Notes: generated by a model from the sequence alone, not told the origin. 23,064 bases of DNA from an uncultured Synergistaceae bacterium (GCA_902489135.1 CABTYW010000031.1:1-23064), one strand, 5' to 3'. Counted from the first letter of the stretch, positions 13,791 through 21,522 are shown. Program-made: numbers and translations.

Positions 13791-15002
13791 ATGAATGAAA
13801 TCGTCGGCATCGCCGCCGAATACAATCCCTTTCACCGCGGACACCTTTACCACATTGAACAGGTCCGCCGCCATTTTCCCGGCGCGGCAATTGTGACCGC
13901 GCTGTCTTCCAGCTTTCTTCAGCGAGGCGTCCCCGCGTTGACGGACAAGTGGAGACGGGCACAAGCCGCCGTGAAATGCGGCGTCGATCTGGTGATCGAA
14001 CTGCCTCTGCCGTTCTGCTGCAGCAACGCAGGCGTTTTTGCGTCGGGGGCCGTGGCGCTGATGAAAGCCTCGGGAATTGTGAACGTTCTCTCCTTCGGAA
14101 TGGAGAACCCGTCACATGAGCTCTGCACAATCTCTGATATTTTAGTGCAGGAACCGCCGCCTTTCAAGCTCTATTTGCGGGAATTCCTGAAATCGGGCCT
14201 TTCCTACGCCGAATCCAGAAGCCGCGCCCTCGACCGTCTCTGCTCCGGCGCCGCCGAACTGACGGGAAAACCCAACAACACCTTGGCGGTGGCCTATGCC
14301 GAAGCGGTCAAACGACAGGGGGCCGATTTGGAACTTCTGCCTGTGCCGCGCCGCGGCGCCGATTATCACGATCTTTCGGAAGGCGCCGTCATGAGCGCTC
14401 AGGGGATCCGCGAGGCGCTGAAAAACGGCAGAAACGAACGGGCTTTGCGGGCCATGCCTCACGCTTCGGCGGAAATTCTGCGCGAGGCGCTGGCATCGGG
14501 ACAGGCGTGCTGCGACACCGCAATTCTGTGGCAGCATCTCAGGCTGCTTCTCTCGCGCCTCACGCCGGAAGAGCTGTCGCGCACGGCAGGCATCTCGGAA
14601 GGGATGGAACACCGCCTTTTGCAGGTCTTTTTGAGCTGCAAAAGCTTTGAAGAATTGACGGAAACCGTGTCCTCGCGCCGCTTCCCCCAATCACGGATCC
14701 GCCGTCAGCTTATGGCGCTGCTGCTCAACGTCTCTCACGAGGAAGATCGGGCCTTCCAGCGCCAAGGTCCAGCCTATATCAGGCCGCTGGCCATGAACTC
14801 CCGCGGACGCCGAATGCTGCGCTCCATGGAGGGCGCGTCGACGTTGCCGGTGATCACAAAGCCCGCCGCACTGCACGGCCGCAACTATGCCCAAAGCATC
14901 ATGGCGCTGGAGTTTCGAGGCGCCGCCGTCTGGCAGAGCCTCACCGCCCGGCCGGACTTCGAGAGAGAAAAAAAGGCCGTTCCGTGGATTGCCGATTTTT
15001 AA
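13791..15002 (+). CDS. tmcAL: tRNA(Met) cytidine acetate ligase TmcAL
   Basis: TmcAL (YlbM family) makes N4-acetylcytidine at the wobble base of elongator tRNA(Met), activating acetate with ATP rather than using acetyl-CoA. The 403-residue protein starts at ATG 13791, with AGAGGAG seven bases upstream. The nucleotidyltransferase-like N-terminus shows GIAAEYNPFHRGHLYH (HxGH-type motif), then SSFLQRGVPALTDKWRRA, VDLVIELPLPFCCSNAG and KPNNTLAVAYAEA, which are typical family blocks. It is divergent from ackA, whose product is acetate, so the pair may share physiology. It converges on coaD with overlapping stop codons. Confidence 0.93.
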   Translation: MNEIVGIAAEYNPFHRGHLYHIEQVRRHFPGAAIVTALSSSFLQRGVPALTDKWRRAQAAVKCGVDLVIELPLPFCCSNAGVFASGAVALMKASGIVNVLSFGMENPSHELCTISDILVQEPPPFKLYLREFLKSGLSYAESRSRALDRLCSGAAELTGKPNNTLAVAYAEAVKRQGADLELLPVPRRGADYHDLSEGAVMSAQGIREALKNGRNERALRAMPHASAEILREALASGQACCDTAILWQHLRLLLSRLTPEELSRTAGISEGMEHRLLQVFLSCKSFEELTETVSSRRFPQSRIRRQLMALLLNVSHEEDRAFQRQGPAYIRPLAMNSRGRRMLRSMEGASTLPVITKPAALHGRNYAQSIMALEFRGAAVWQSLTARPDFEREKKAVPWIADF

Positions 15003-15520
15003 CCGCGGAGCAGTTCGGAATGGGCGCTTTGGGGGTCGCAGCGAAACTTTCGGGCCAGGCGGTCATAGACGTTTTGCGGCACGAAGCTACGGATGTCTCC
15101 GCCCAGTTTAAACACGTCCTTGATGGTATGGCTTGACAAAAAGGAATAGCGCGCATCGGTGACGATAAAGAGCGTTTCAATTTCCGGCGCCAGTTTTCGG
15201 TTCATCAGCGCCATCTGAAATTCATAATCGAAATCCGACATGGCCCGAAGGCCTCGAATAACGATGCTGCTTTTGCGTCGGTGCATAAAATCCACCAGCA
15301 GCCCCGTAAAAGCGTTCACCGTCACGTTTTGAATGTGTTTCAGCGCCTCACGGGCCATTTCGACGCGCTCGTCGATGGAAAAAGCGCCCTTCTTGTCGGG
15401 GTTGATCAGCACGGACACTTCCACTTCATCAAAGAGGGCCGCCGCGCGTTCGGCGATGAAAACGTGTCCGTTGGTGATGGGATCGAAGGAACCGGGATAG
15501 ACCGCCTTATGCCTGTACAT
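14999..15520 (-). CDS. coaD: Phosphopantetheine adenylyltransferase
   Basis: CoaD catalyses the fourth step of coenzyme A synthesis, joining AMP from ATP to 4'-phosphopantetheine. The 173-residue protein has YPGSFDPITNGH (T/HxGH motif), IRGLRAMSDFDYE and the C-terminal SFLSSHTIKDVFKLGGD, all diagnostic. ATG at 15520 has AAGGAG seven bases upstream, lying inside rsmD, which it overlaps by 14 bases. The rsmD-coaD pairing is common across bacteria. Its stop codon overlaps that of the convergent tmcAL in the sequence TTAA. Confidence 0.96.
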   Translation of the reverse strand: MYRHKAVYPGSFDPITNGHVFIAERAAALFDEVEVSVLINPDKKGAFSIDERVEMAREALKHIQNVTVNAFTGLLVDFMHRRKSSIVIRGLRAMSDFDYEFQMALMNRKLAPEIETLFIVTDARYSFLSSHTIKDVFKLGGDIRSFVPQNVYDRLARKFRCDPQSAHSELLRG

Positions 15521-16013
15521 CGGAGTTCTCCTTCATCTTGAGAAAATCGAGGACGGAGAGGCCGTACTTCCGTTCGTCGCAAAGCCGCCACGCCGAATCG
15601 CCCAGTTCAAGCGCTTCGGCGCGCGATCGTTCTATAATCACCATGCCGCCCTCTTTGAGAATGCTCCGGTGCTGTTCAAGCAGCCGGGGCAACTCCTCCA
15701 TCCATTTCATGCCGTAGGGAGGATCGGCGAAAACGATGTCAAAGCGCATGTCGCGTTTTTCCAGCCAATGCAGCGCGCGCCGCACGTCCATGCAGAGCGG
15801 AAGGTGCCCCGTCTCTCCGAGATCGCGGCGGATCTGCGCGGCACGACCGCGCAGCAGTTCCACGGTGACGATTTCGGCACCGCGCTCCAGCGCTTTGGCG
15901 GCGACACGTCCCGTCCCCGAGAAAAGATCGAGAAAACTTTTGCCGCTCAGGGGACCGAGGATGTTGAACAACGCGTTCAGCGTCTTGCCCGTGGTGGGGC
16001 GGACTTCCTTCAC
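15507..16013 (-). CDS. rsmD: 16S rRNA (guanine966-N2)-methyltransferase, short N-terminus
   Basis: RsmD methylates N2 of G966 in 16S rRNA. The SAM-binding motif is FLDLFSGTGRVAAKALERGA and the catalytic motif is ADPPYG, of the (D/N)PPY type. The protein has 168 residues from a GTG at 16013 that overlaps the trmB stop by four bases (GTGA). Usual family members have about 20-25 more residues before the RPTT segment, containing a strand like RIIGGxxRGRxL; here only MKEV precedes RPTTGKTLNALFNIL. The upstream bases belong to trmB in another frame. It is either a natural short form or the loss of the N-terminal strand. Confidence 0.9.
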   Translation of the reverse strand: MKEVRPTTGKTLNALFNILGPLSGKSFLDLFSGTGRVAAKALERGAEIVTVELLRGRAAQIRRDLGETGHLPLCMDVRRALHWLEKRDMRFDIVFADPPYGMKWMEELPRLLEQHRSILKEGGMVIIERSRAEALELGDSAWRLCDERKYGLSVLDFLKMKENSDVQA

Positions 16014-16948
16014 CGGCTCTTCACCCTTTGGGCCAGATCTTCCAGAGCGGCGCGGACGGAAGGCGTCAAATAGGGAATGAACACGCCGTCAAGTTTGACC
16101 AGCGTGCACTCGGGTCTGCAGACAACCTTAATGTAAAATTTCTGCTCGTAGCCCGAATCGGTACAGATAGTCTCCTCCAGCAGCGTGCCGTCGGCGGCGC
16201 AAAATCCGCCGCGAAAGGCCCAGTGAGAGTCCGAGTCGCGCCCGGCGGCACTGCCCGTTGCGCCCGTCACGGCACTGTTGAGTTTTTCAAGGCTCACCGG
16301 CACGGCCGGCGCAATTCTCACGTGCATGTCCGTCATTCCCTCCACAATGCGCGGCGCCTTCCACGGCGCCGTTTTTTCGATGTACAACAGGTGAATGTCC
16401 TTGCCCTGTTCAAGCCACTTGCGTTCGTATTTTGTGGTGATCTCGCGGCGGAAGTTCAGACGGCGTCCGGCCAGCTTCAGCGCCGGATGGGCGCCGAGGA
16501 TGGTCTCCACCTCATCGGCATACCACCCCTCGTCGGTGGCCATCTCAAAGACGCCGCCCATTTTCAAAACCGACGCCAGGGTGCCCGAAAACCCCTCCGA
16601 CGTGACGCGGCGCCTGGCATGGCGCTCCTTCGGCCACGGGCAGGGAAAGCTCATGTAGATGCGCTCCGCCGAGTTGTCGGGAAAGCATTCGCGCAGCAGA
16701 AATCGCGCGTCGCCGCACAGCAGTCGCACGTTGTCAAGCTCCCGATGGCCGATCTTGGACAGAGCTTTTTCAAGGCACAGATGGGACATTTCGATGCCGT
16801 AAATCAGCGCATCGCGACGCTTCTGCGCCAGATGAACGAGAAAATCGCCGTTGCCGAAACCGATTTCAATCAAACGCGGCGCGTCGGGGCGCTCGTGGGG
16901 CAGCGCGCACTCCGGCGTGGGTCTGAGGATTATGTCTCCACGATTCAA
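16010..16948 (-). CDS. trmB: tRNA (guanine-N7)-methyltransferase with C-terminal extension
   Basis: TrmB makes m7G46 in tRNA variable loops. The 312-residue protein starts at TTG 16948, seven bases after GGGAGG. The methyltransferase domain covers about residues 1-195: IEIGFGNGDFLVHLA (SAM site), YGIEMSHLCLEKAL, RHARRR, MATDEGWYADE and TTKYERKWLEQG. The core motif usually reads FPDPWxKxRH, but here it is FPCPWPKERH, with Cys in place of the conserved Asp. Residues about 200-312 (from MTDMHVRIAP on) are an extension absent from E. coli TrmB and of unknown fold. It is the first gene of trmB-rsmD-coaD. Confidence 0.9.
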   Translation of the reverse strand: MNRGDIILRPTPECALPHERPDAPRLIEIGFGNGDFLVHLAQKRRDALIYGIEMSHLCLEKALSKIGHRELDNVRLLCGDARFLLRECFPDNSAERIYMSFPCPWPKERHARRRVTSEGFSGTLASVLKMGGVFEMATDEGWYADEVETILGAHPALKLAGRRLNFRREITTKYERKWLEQGKDIHLLYIEKTAPWKAPRIVEGMTDMHVRIAPAVPVSLEKLNSAVTGATGSAAGRDSDSHWAFRGGFCAADGTLLEETICTDSGYEQKFYIKVVCRPECTLVKLDGVFIPYLTPSVRAALEDLAQRVKSR

Positions 16949-17030
16949 GTTATGACCTCCCGGCCTTTCCTGTCTTTGCGAAAAGGCGGACTGAACGGCC
17001 CTGAAACAAAACCGTCAGCGCCGTCCGTTC

Positions 17031-17060
17031 ATTATAGCAAAAAAAAGCGTGCTGCCGCAA
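17031..17060 (-). promoter_or_regulatory. Predicted promoter of trmB-rsmD-coaD
   Basis: On the minus strand a perfect TATAAT (17036-17031) lies 18 bases after TTGCGG (17060-17055). It is about 80 bases before the trmB start. A T-rich spacer (eight T) precedes the -10. Confidence 0.6.
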
Positions 17061-17135
17061 AAGGCCGAAAGAGCCTCCCTGTTCCGATGCGGAAAAGCCC
17101 GCACATCCTCATGAAATTTTCGCCCCCCGCCCTGC

Positions 17136-17960
17136 CTAGCTTCTGGCTTTTACGCCCACGGCCGCGGCGGTCAAAGCCTCCATCAGTTCATCGTTCTCAT
17201 ACTCTTCAATGCGGCCGGCATCGCCAAGCTGCGCCAGCCCGGCGTCCACGGGCACGCGGGCCAAAGTTTTGATGCCGAAAAGCTTTTCGATCTCGGCGCT
17301 GTGCGAAGGCCCGAAAAGGTTCCATTTTTCGCCGCAGCCCGGACAAAGGGCATAGGCCATGTTCTCAATCAATCCTAGCAGCGGAACGTTGAGCATCTTG
17401 CACAAATGGATTTGTTTCTGCACGATCATGGCCGACAGTTCCTGCGGCATGGTCACTGCCAGCAGACCGTCGATTTTCACCGTCTGCATCACCGTCAAGG
17501 GAGCGTCGGCCGTTCCCGGCGGCAGGTCGACGACGGCATAGTCAAGCCCCTTCCACGCTCCGTCCTCCCAAAACTGCTTGAGCGTGCCGCTGATCAGCGG
17601 GCCGCGCCACACGACGGACTGGCCGCCGTCGCTGAGCAGGAGGTTGACGGAAAGGACTTTAATGCCCGTACGGCTTTCGGGCATGCAAATTTTGTCGTCC
17701 TTCACGAAGGGACGCTCGCTGACGCCGAGAAGTTTGGGAATGGACGGGCCGGTAACGTCGGCATCCAAAATGCCCACGCTGTATCCCGCGCGACGCAGCG
17801 CCACGGCCAGAAGGGCGGAAATGGAGCTCTTGCCCACGCCCCCCTTTCCGCTGCCTACGGCGACAATGCGGCCGACGCCCTGACGGGTCGCCGCGGGAAT
17901 TTGCCCGCAGCGCCCCGCCGACGCGCAGTGACTGCAATGATGGTCACAGGTTTCACCCAT
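17136..17960 (-). CDS. mrp: Mrp/ApbC-type iron-sulfur cluster carrier ATPase
   Basis: Mrp proteins of the NBP35/ApbC group hold an iron-sulfur cluster and pass it to target enzymes. The 274 residues show a deviant Walker A GSGKGGVGKSS (about 36-46), DADVTGPSIPKLLG, VVDLPPGTADAPLT and IENMAYALCPGCGEK, whose Cys pair binds the bridging cluster. An extra Cys/His-rich N-terminus (CDHHCSHCASAGRC, about residues 5-18) resembles the N-terminal cluster site of NBP35-like members. ATG at 17960 has GGGGAGG eight bases upstream. It is last in the kinase-LacI-mrp operon, 45 bases after the regulator. Confidence 0.93.
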   Translation of the reverse strand: MGETCDHHCSHCASAGRCGQIPAATRQGVGRIVAVGSGKGGVGKSSISALLAVALRRAGYSVGILDADVTGPSIPKLLGVSERPFVKDDKICMPESRTGIKVLSVNLLLSDGGQSVVWRGPLISGTLKQFWEDGAWKGLDYAVVDLPPGTADAPLTVMQTVKIDGLLAVTMPQELSAMIVQKQIHLCKMLNVPLLGLIENMAYALCPGCGEKWNLFGPSHSAEIEKLFGIKTLARVPVDAGLAQLGDAGRIEEYENDELMEALTAAAVGVKARS

Positions 17961-18005
17961 GAAGAAAACCTCCCCACAAATTCAATGCTTTTTCCGGAGT
18001 AAAAA

Positions 18006-18842
18006 TCACTTGACGGAAAAGACGAATTCTCCTGTCGGCGACACCAGCGGAACTTTCACCAGCGTCGTTTTGGGACGCACGCCGCTACCGCGCAGCACGT
18101 TGTTCAGCACGCGGGCCGACAGCGCCCCCAGCTGGCGGGCGGGAAAGCGCAGACAGCCGGCCGAAAGCAGGCGGGCCGTTTGCTCGCTGCCGCAAAACAG
18201 CGAAGGCGTTTCGTCTCCCGGCAAATCGTCGAGGCCGTCCCAAATAATAAAGGGACGGCCCGTTCCGTCGGCGGACTGAAGGTCCGAAAGAAACGGCGCA
18301 AAGGCGAAGGGACCTCCGCGATAGATCACGGGGCGCGTCTTCGCCGAATTTTTCACGCAGTCGCAGACAGCCTGCCGCTCGATGCCCACGAGGTATTCGC
18401 CCTCGTAAGCCTTGAGTCCCACGCGCACTACGGGAACATCCAGCACGCCGCGATCCAGTTCCCTCGCCCCCGCCCAGATCACCCCGTCGGCCTTGCGGCT
18501 GCCGATGCGCCTCAGGGCGTTCTCTATGGAAACGGCCGACGTGCCGACGTCAAAGAGCAAAAGCTCCATCTTAAAGCGGTTGAGAACGCCCGAGAGCGCC
18601 CCGAGAAAGTCTCCCAGCCACGGAGCGTTGATGCGCTCCACCGCCACGCCCACAAGGTTGGTCTTGTGACTGGAAAGTCCGCTGGCCACGGCGTTTAATT
18701 CGTAGCCCAATTTTTTTGCGGCGTCCCACACGCGCTGCCGCGTCTCCGGTGAAATGCGCCGGTCGCCGCGCAGCGCCCGACTCACCGTCCCTTTGTTGAC
18801 GCCCGCCAAATCGGCCACATCGCTCATAATGACTCGCGCCAT
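18006..18842 (-). CDS. Short LacI-family transcriptional regulator
   Basis: The N-terminus is a clear LacI helix-turn-helix with hinge: MSDVADLAGVNKGTVSRALR (residues 6-25), then RISPETRQRVWDAAKKLGY. The effector domain follows from about residue 60 (LVGVAVERINAPWLGDFLGAL), but total length is 278, against about 330-345 for typical members. The sugar-binding-like half looks condensed: the usual cooperative segments with repeated Asp/Asn ligand residues are hard to find. Ligand unknown. It starts at ATG 18842, nine bases after the kinase stop, with GAGG upstream, and precedes mrp by 45 bases. It may control this operon itself. Confidence 0.85.
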   Translation of the reverse strand: MARVIMSDVADLAGVNKGTVSRALRGDRRISPETRQRVWDAAKKLGYELNAVASGLSSHKTNLVGVAVERINAPWLGDFLGALSGVLNRFKMELLLFDVGTSAVSIENALRRIGSRKADGVIWAGARELDRGVLDVPVVRVGLKAYEGEYLVGIERQAVCDCVKNSAKTRPVIYRGGPFAFAPFLSDLQSADGTGRPFIIWDGLDDLPGDETPSLFCGSEQTARLLSAGCLRFPARQLGALSARVLNNVLRGSGVRPKTTLVKVPLVSPTGEFVFSVK

Positions 18843-18851
18843 GATCGCGCC

Positions 18852-20528
18852 TCACAATTCAATGATACTGCCGCCGATGAACTCGCGCATCAGCGAGTTG
18901 CTGGGCACGTAGTTGGGATCGATAATGGGCACTTCGTTCAGTATTCTCAGCAACCGCAGGGCCTCGCCGTATACCGGCGAAACGTCGGAAATGCCGCGCA
19001 GCAGAATTTCCGCCTTGAGGCGCATCACGGGAAGCTCGTAGAGCAGCGAGGAATTGAAAATGGCGTCGGCGTTTTTCTGAAAGGGAAAAACGTGCTTCAT
19101 GGCGCCGCGAACCACCGAAGGCCAATTGACAAGCGTTTCCTCGGGGCTGTTTCCCCGCGTGCTGTAATCGCGGATCATCCTTCGAAGCAGACGATGGTCG
19201 GTGGTGCTGGTACGGGTGTGTTTGTCCAGGTTGATGCCCGTCATGGGACACAGGAAAATTCCGAAACGGCGCTCACGGGGAATCATGTCCATTATTCTGT
19301 CGTTGAGACCGTGAAGCCCTTCGATAATAATCACGTCGTCCCTGCCCAGTTTCAGCTTCCTGCCGGCGCTGCTCCTGCCGGTGTAGAAATTGAACCGCGG
19401 CAGCTGCACGGTCTTTCCCGCCAGAAGGTCTCTGAGGTTGTCGCTCAGCCGCTCAAGGTCAAGGGCTTCGATGCACTCAAAGTCGGGATTGCCGTCGGCA
19501 TCGCGGGGGCTTCTGTCCCGGTCATAAAAATAATCGTCCAGAGAGAGCGTCACGGGGTGCTTTTCAGCGACCTGCAGCTGAACGCGCAGCTTGTGGGAGG
19601 TGGTGGTCTTGCCCGAAGCCGACGGCCCCGCGATGGTCATGACGCGCCGATCGGGCTGGGCGAGAAACTCGTCGCAGATGTCGGCAATCTGCCGGGCGTG
19701 CAGCGCCTCAGAAACGAGGATCAGCTCGCGGCCGCCGTCGCGCGCCACGGCATCCCAAATCTGCACCATGTTGACCACTTTCAGCTTTCTCATCCACGCT
19801 GCGTACTCGAGGAAAACTTTTTGAAGATTTTTCGACGGATGGTAGGGCGGAAGTTTCCCCGGCGTCAGCGTCGTGGGAAAGCGAAGCACCACGCCGGGCG
19901 GCAGCTGCGAAAGCTCAAAGCCTTTGAGATAGCCCGCCGACGGCACAAGGGGCGAATAGTACATGTCGTAACAGGAGAGGCAGGACACAAGCTCCACGGG
20001 GCTTGTGGACATTTTTATGCCCAGCAGTTTCGCCTTGCTGATCCGCCCCATGGAACGGAAATGCCGTATGGCCCGATCAACGGGCATGAGTTCGGCTTTA
20101 AAAGGGACGTCCTGGGCGACCATGCGCATCATTTCGGCCTTGAGGCGCGCGGTCTGTTCGGCGGTGATCTCCGAAAGGCCCTTGCCTTCGACGCCGCCGG
20201 TTTCGGACTGCTCGGCGATCCAGAACAGTCCTTCGGAAATGGAGTTGGTCACCGTGATTTGCCGATGCAGCACGCGCTCCGCCGCCATGACCAGCAGAAA
20301 GCTCAGAGAGCTCTGGTAGACGTTCATTCCTTCCATAGACGTCAGATCAACCCAGTCAATTTGGGCGTCGCTGTCCACAGTCCACGACAGAGGGCGAAGG
20401 AAGGAGTCGACGTGCCACGCCACAATTCGGGCGGCGCTTTTCACCGCCAGGGTTTGAAGGAGCTCTTCGCCTGTAACGGGCTGCGGGCAGTTCTGAACCG
20501 TTCCGTCTGAAAAGGTGATTTTAAACAT
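18852..20528 (-). CDS. TGS-domain nucleoside (uridine kinase-like) kinase
   Basis: The 558-residue protein starts at ATG 20528, preceded by GAGGGAG. Residues 1-60 look like a TGS domain (FKITFSDGTVQNCPQPVTG), and 60-200 resemble the threonyl-tRNA-synthetase editing-type domain seen in this protein group. The C-terminal part (about 290-500) is a uridine-kinase/phosphoribulokinase P-loop kinase: GPSASGKTTTSH (301-312), SLDDYFYDRDRSP (329-341), FNFYTGRS and VIIIEGLHGLND (399-410). Such fusions occur in Thermotoga and clostridia and are annotated as nucleoside kinases. The true substrate is unproven, and the TGS part hints at an RNA or nucleotide sensing role. First gene of the operon with lacI and mrp. 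Confidence 0.88.
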   Translation of the reverse strand: MFKITFSDGTVQNCPQPVTGEELLQTLAVKSAARIVAWHVDSFLRPLSWTVDSDAQIDWVDLTSMEGMNVYQSSLSFLLVMAAERVLHRQITVTNSISEGLFWIAEQSETGGVEGKGLSEITAEQTARLKAEMMRMVAQDVPFKAELMPVDRAIRHFRSMGRISKAKLLGIKMSTSPVELVSCLSCYDMYYSPLVPSAGYLKGFELSQLPPGVVLRFPTTLTPGKLPPYHPSKNLQKVFLEYAAWMRKLKVVNMVQIWDAVARDGGRELILVSEALHARQIADICDEFLAQPDRRVMTIAGPSASGKTTTSHKLRVQLQVAEKHPVTLSLDDYFYDRDRSPRDADGNPDFECIEALDLERLSDNLRDLLAGKTVQLPRFNFYTGRSSAGRKLKLGRDDVIIIEGLHGLNDRIMDMIPRERRFGIFLCPMTGINLDKHTRTSTTDHRLLRRMIRDYSTRGNSPEETLVNWPSVVRGAMKHVFPFQKNADAIFNSSLLYELPVMRLKAEILLRGISDVSPVYGEALRLLRILNEVPIIDPNYVPSNSLMREFIGGSIIEL

Positions 20529-20583
20529 GTTCTCTCCCTCTCGCATTGACCGCATTTTGTCGTCTGAAAAGGCCCTTTAAAGT

Positions 20584-20675
20584 CCTTTCCCGTCTCTTTC
20601 AAAAGTCCGCGGGAAAGGTCGGCGTCTTTCTCTGCGAAGGGTGCCGAACGCGCCGGCGCTCGATCGGAAAGACGC
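20584..20675 (-). promoter_or_regulatory. Structured 5' leader of the kinase-LacI-mrp operon
   Basis: Two perfect 9-base inverted repeats follow each other in the leader: GCGTCTTTC (20622-20630) with GAAAGACGC (20667-20675), whose loop contains the palindrome GCGCCGGCGC (20650-20659), and CCTTTCCCG (20584-20592) with CGGGAAAGG (20610-20618). They lie 55-150 bases before the kinase ATG. No U-tract terminator is seen and I recognise no riboswitch class. Confidence 0.45.
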
Positions 20676-20721
20676 GAGAAAAACGGCGCTTTAAAAAAAT
20701 GACTTTTCAGCGTATCCTTTT

Positions 20722-20727
20722 ATTATA
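20722..20727 (-). promoter_or_regulatory. -10 element of the kinase operon
   Basis: The minus strand reads a perfect TATAAT (20727-20722) about 195 bases before the kinase ATG. No good -35 is visible. At the -35 position lies the inverted repeat TTTGCCTGGAGGCAAA (20746-20761), which could be an operator for an activator or for the operon's own LacI-type protein. Confidence 0.45.
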
Positions 20728-20794
20728 CACGTTGTTTTTCCATCCTTTGCCTGGAGGCAAAAGAAAAAATTCCACCGTTGAAAGGAGCGCTCCC

Positions 20795-20980
20795 ATGGCC
20801 GACGGATTTGAAAGCTCACGCACCGAAGCCTGGTTCAACGGGCAGCTTCGTCCCGGCAAAATTCCCAAGCGCCGTAAAACGCGCTCTCCGCAGGCGCAGG
20901 TCTCCGAGAGCCCCGCTGCCGAAGCGGTGCCCCGCACCCGACGTTTTTCGACTGAAAGGGACGACGGAACGGCGAACTGA
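20795..20980 (+). CDS. Small basic protein of unknown function (61 residues)
   Basis: ATG at 20795 has a strong ribosome site, AAAGGAG, seven bases upstream, and the frame runs 61 codons to a TGA. The protein opens MADGFESSRTEAWFNGQL and then has a basic core (RPGKIPKRRKTR), followed by Ser/Pro/Ala- and Arg-rich sequence, so it is probably disordered and might contact nucleic acid. I do not recognise a family. It is isolated: upstream is the divergent kinase promoter region, and a hairpin follows 9 bases after the stop. The good ribosome site and terminator argue for a real gene; the low-complexity C-terminus argues for caution. Confidence 0.6.
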   Translation: MADGFESSRTEAWFNGQLRPGKIPKRRKTRSPQAQVSESPAAEAVPRTRRFSTERDDGTAN

Positions 20981-20988
20981 CCCTACAG

Positions 20989-21032
20989 AACGACCCCGCG
21001 AAGGGAACGGCATGTTCCGACGCGGGGTTGTT
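20989..21032. terminator. Nested hairpin between convergent genes
   Basis: AACGACCCCGCG (20989-21000) pairs with CGCGGGGTTGTT (21021-21032), with one G-U pair. Its loop contains a second stem, GGAAC/GTTCC (21004-21017). It fills the gap between the 61-residue gene and the convergent 160-residue gene. U-tracts are short, so bidirectional termination is an inference. Confidence 0.6.
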
Positions 21033-21039
21033 GTGCGCC

Positions 21040-21522
21040 TCAGCAGTTGATGATAAAGTGCTCGGGTTCGTAAAAGGTCTGAAAATCCGTCAGGTTGTTG
21101 TCACGGGCGATGTCTTCCACGTCATCGGGGCTTTCGACGCTGAAAACGTCGACGCCGTCGTTGGTATAGTTGACCAGTAGGCAGTTGTAGCCCTCTTCTA
21201 TGCCCTGGCGGTAGGCCTGAAGGTACAGCTCCAGTTCAATGAGATCCTCCAAAAAAATCTCGTCGGACAGTCCTTCCTCGGATTGGTCGTCGTCGCCGTC
21301 GCTGAGCGCCTGAAGGTAAGACGAGATTTTCTCTTTCACCTTTTCGCCGTATTCGGCCATAACGTCAAGCTGCATTTCGTCGTTTTCGCCTTCGCGGAAA
21401 CTGCCGACGCGAACGCCGTCCATCCAGAGTTCTCCCGAATAAAGAAGTTTTTCGCTGCTGTCCTGTTCAGCGAGATTGTGGATCTCAATGCCGTTAATTG
21501 ACGCGTGAACGATGTCTTTCAT
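21040..21522 (-). CDS. Acidic protein of unknown function (160 residues)
   Basis: I chose ATG 21522, with GGAA nine bases upstream; an in-frame ATG at 21546 has no ribosome site of its own. The protein is very acidic (runs such as SDGDDDQSEEGLSDE and ESPDDVEDIARD), has no signal peptide or membrane segment, and no cysteines until a final Cys. The first part (VHASINGIEIHNLAE, YSGELWMDGVRVGSF) looks like beta strands. The middle is helical (LEDLIELELYLQAYRQGIEEGYN) and the end alternates strands and helices. I do not recognise the family. Acidic stand-alone proteins of this size are sometimes DNA mimics or inhibitors, but nothing here shows that. It lies downstream of a structured leader. Confidence 0.75.
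   Translation of the reverse strand: MKDIVHASINGIEIHNLAEQDSSEKLLYSGELWMDGVRVGSFREGENDEMQLDVMAEYGEKVKEKISSYLQALSDGDDDQSEEGLSDEIFLEDLIELELYLQAYRQGIEEGYNCLLVNYTNDGVDVFSVESPDDVEDIARDNNLTDFQTFYEPEHFIINC

Noticed and set aside
16028..17272. 414-codon plus-strand ORF opposite trmB and the end of mrp
   Set aside because: It crosses two real genes and a promoter region and has no family motif. It is a GC-driven shadow.
19092..20510. 472-codon plus-strand ORF opposite the nucleoside kinase
   Set aside because: It lies fully antisense to a gene with clear kinase motifs. The translated product is His/Gly/Ala/Arg-rich without motifs, as expected from the opposite strand of GC-rich coding DNA, and no ribosome site supports it.
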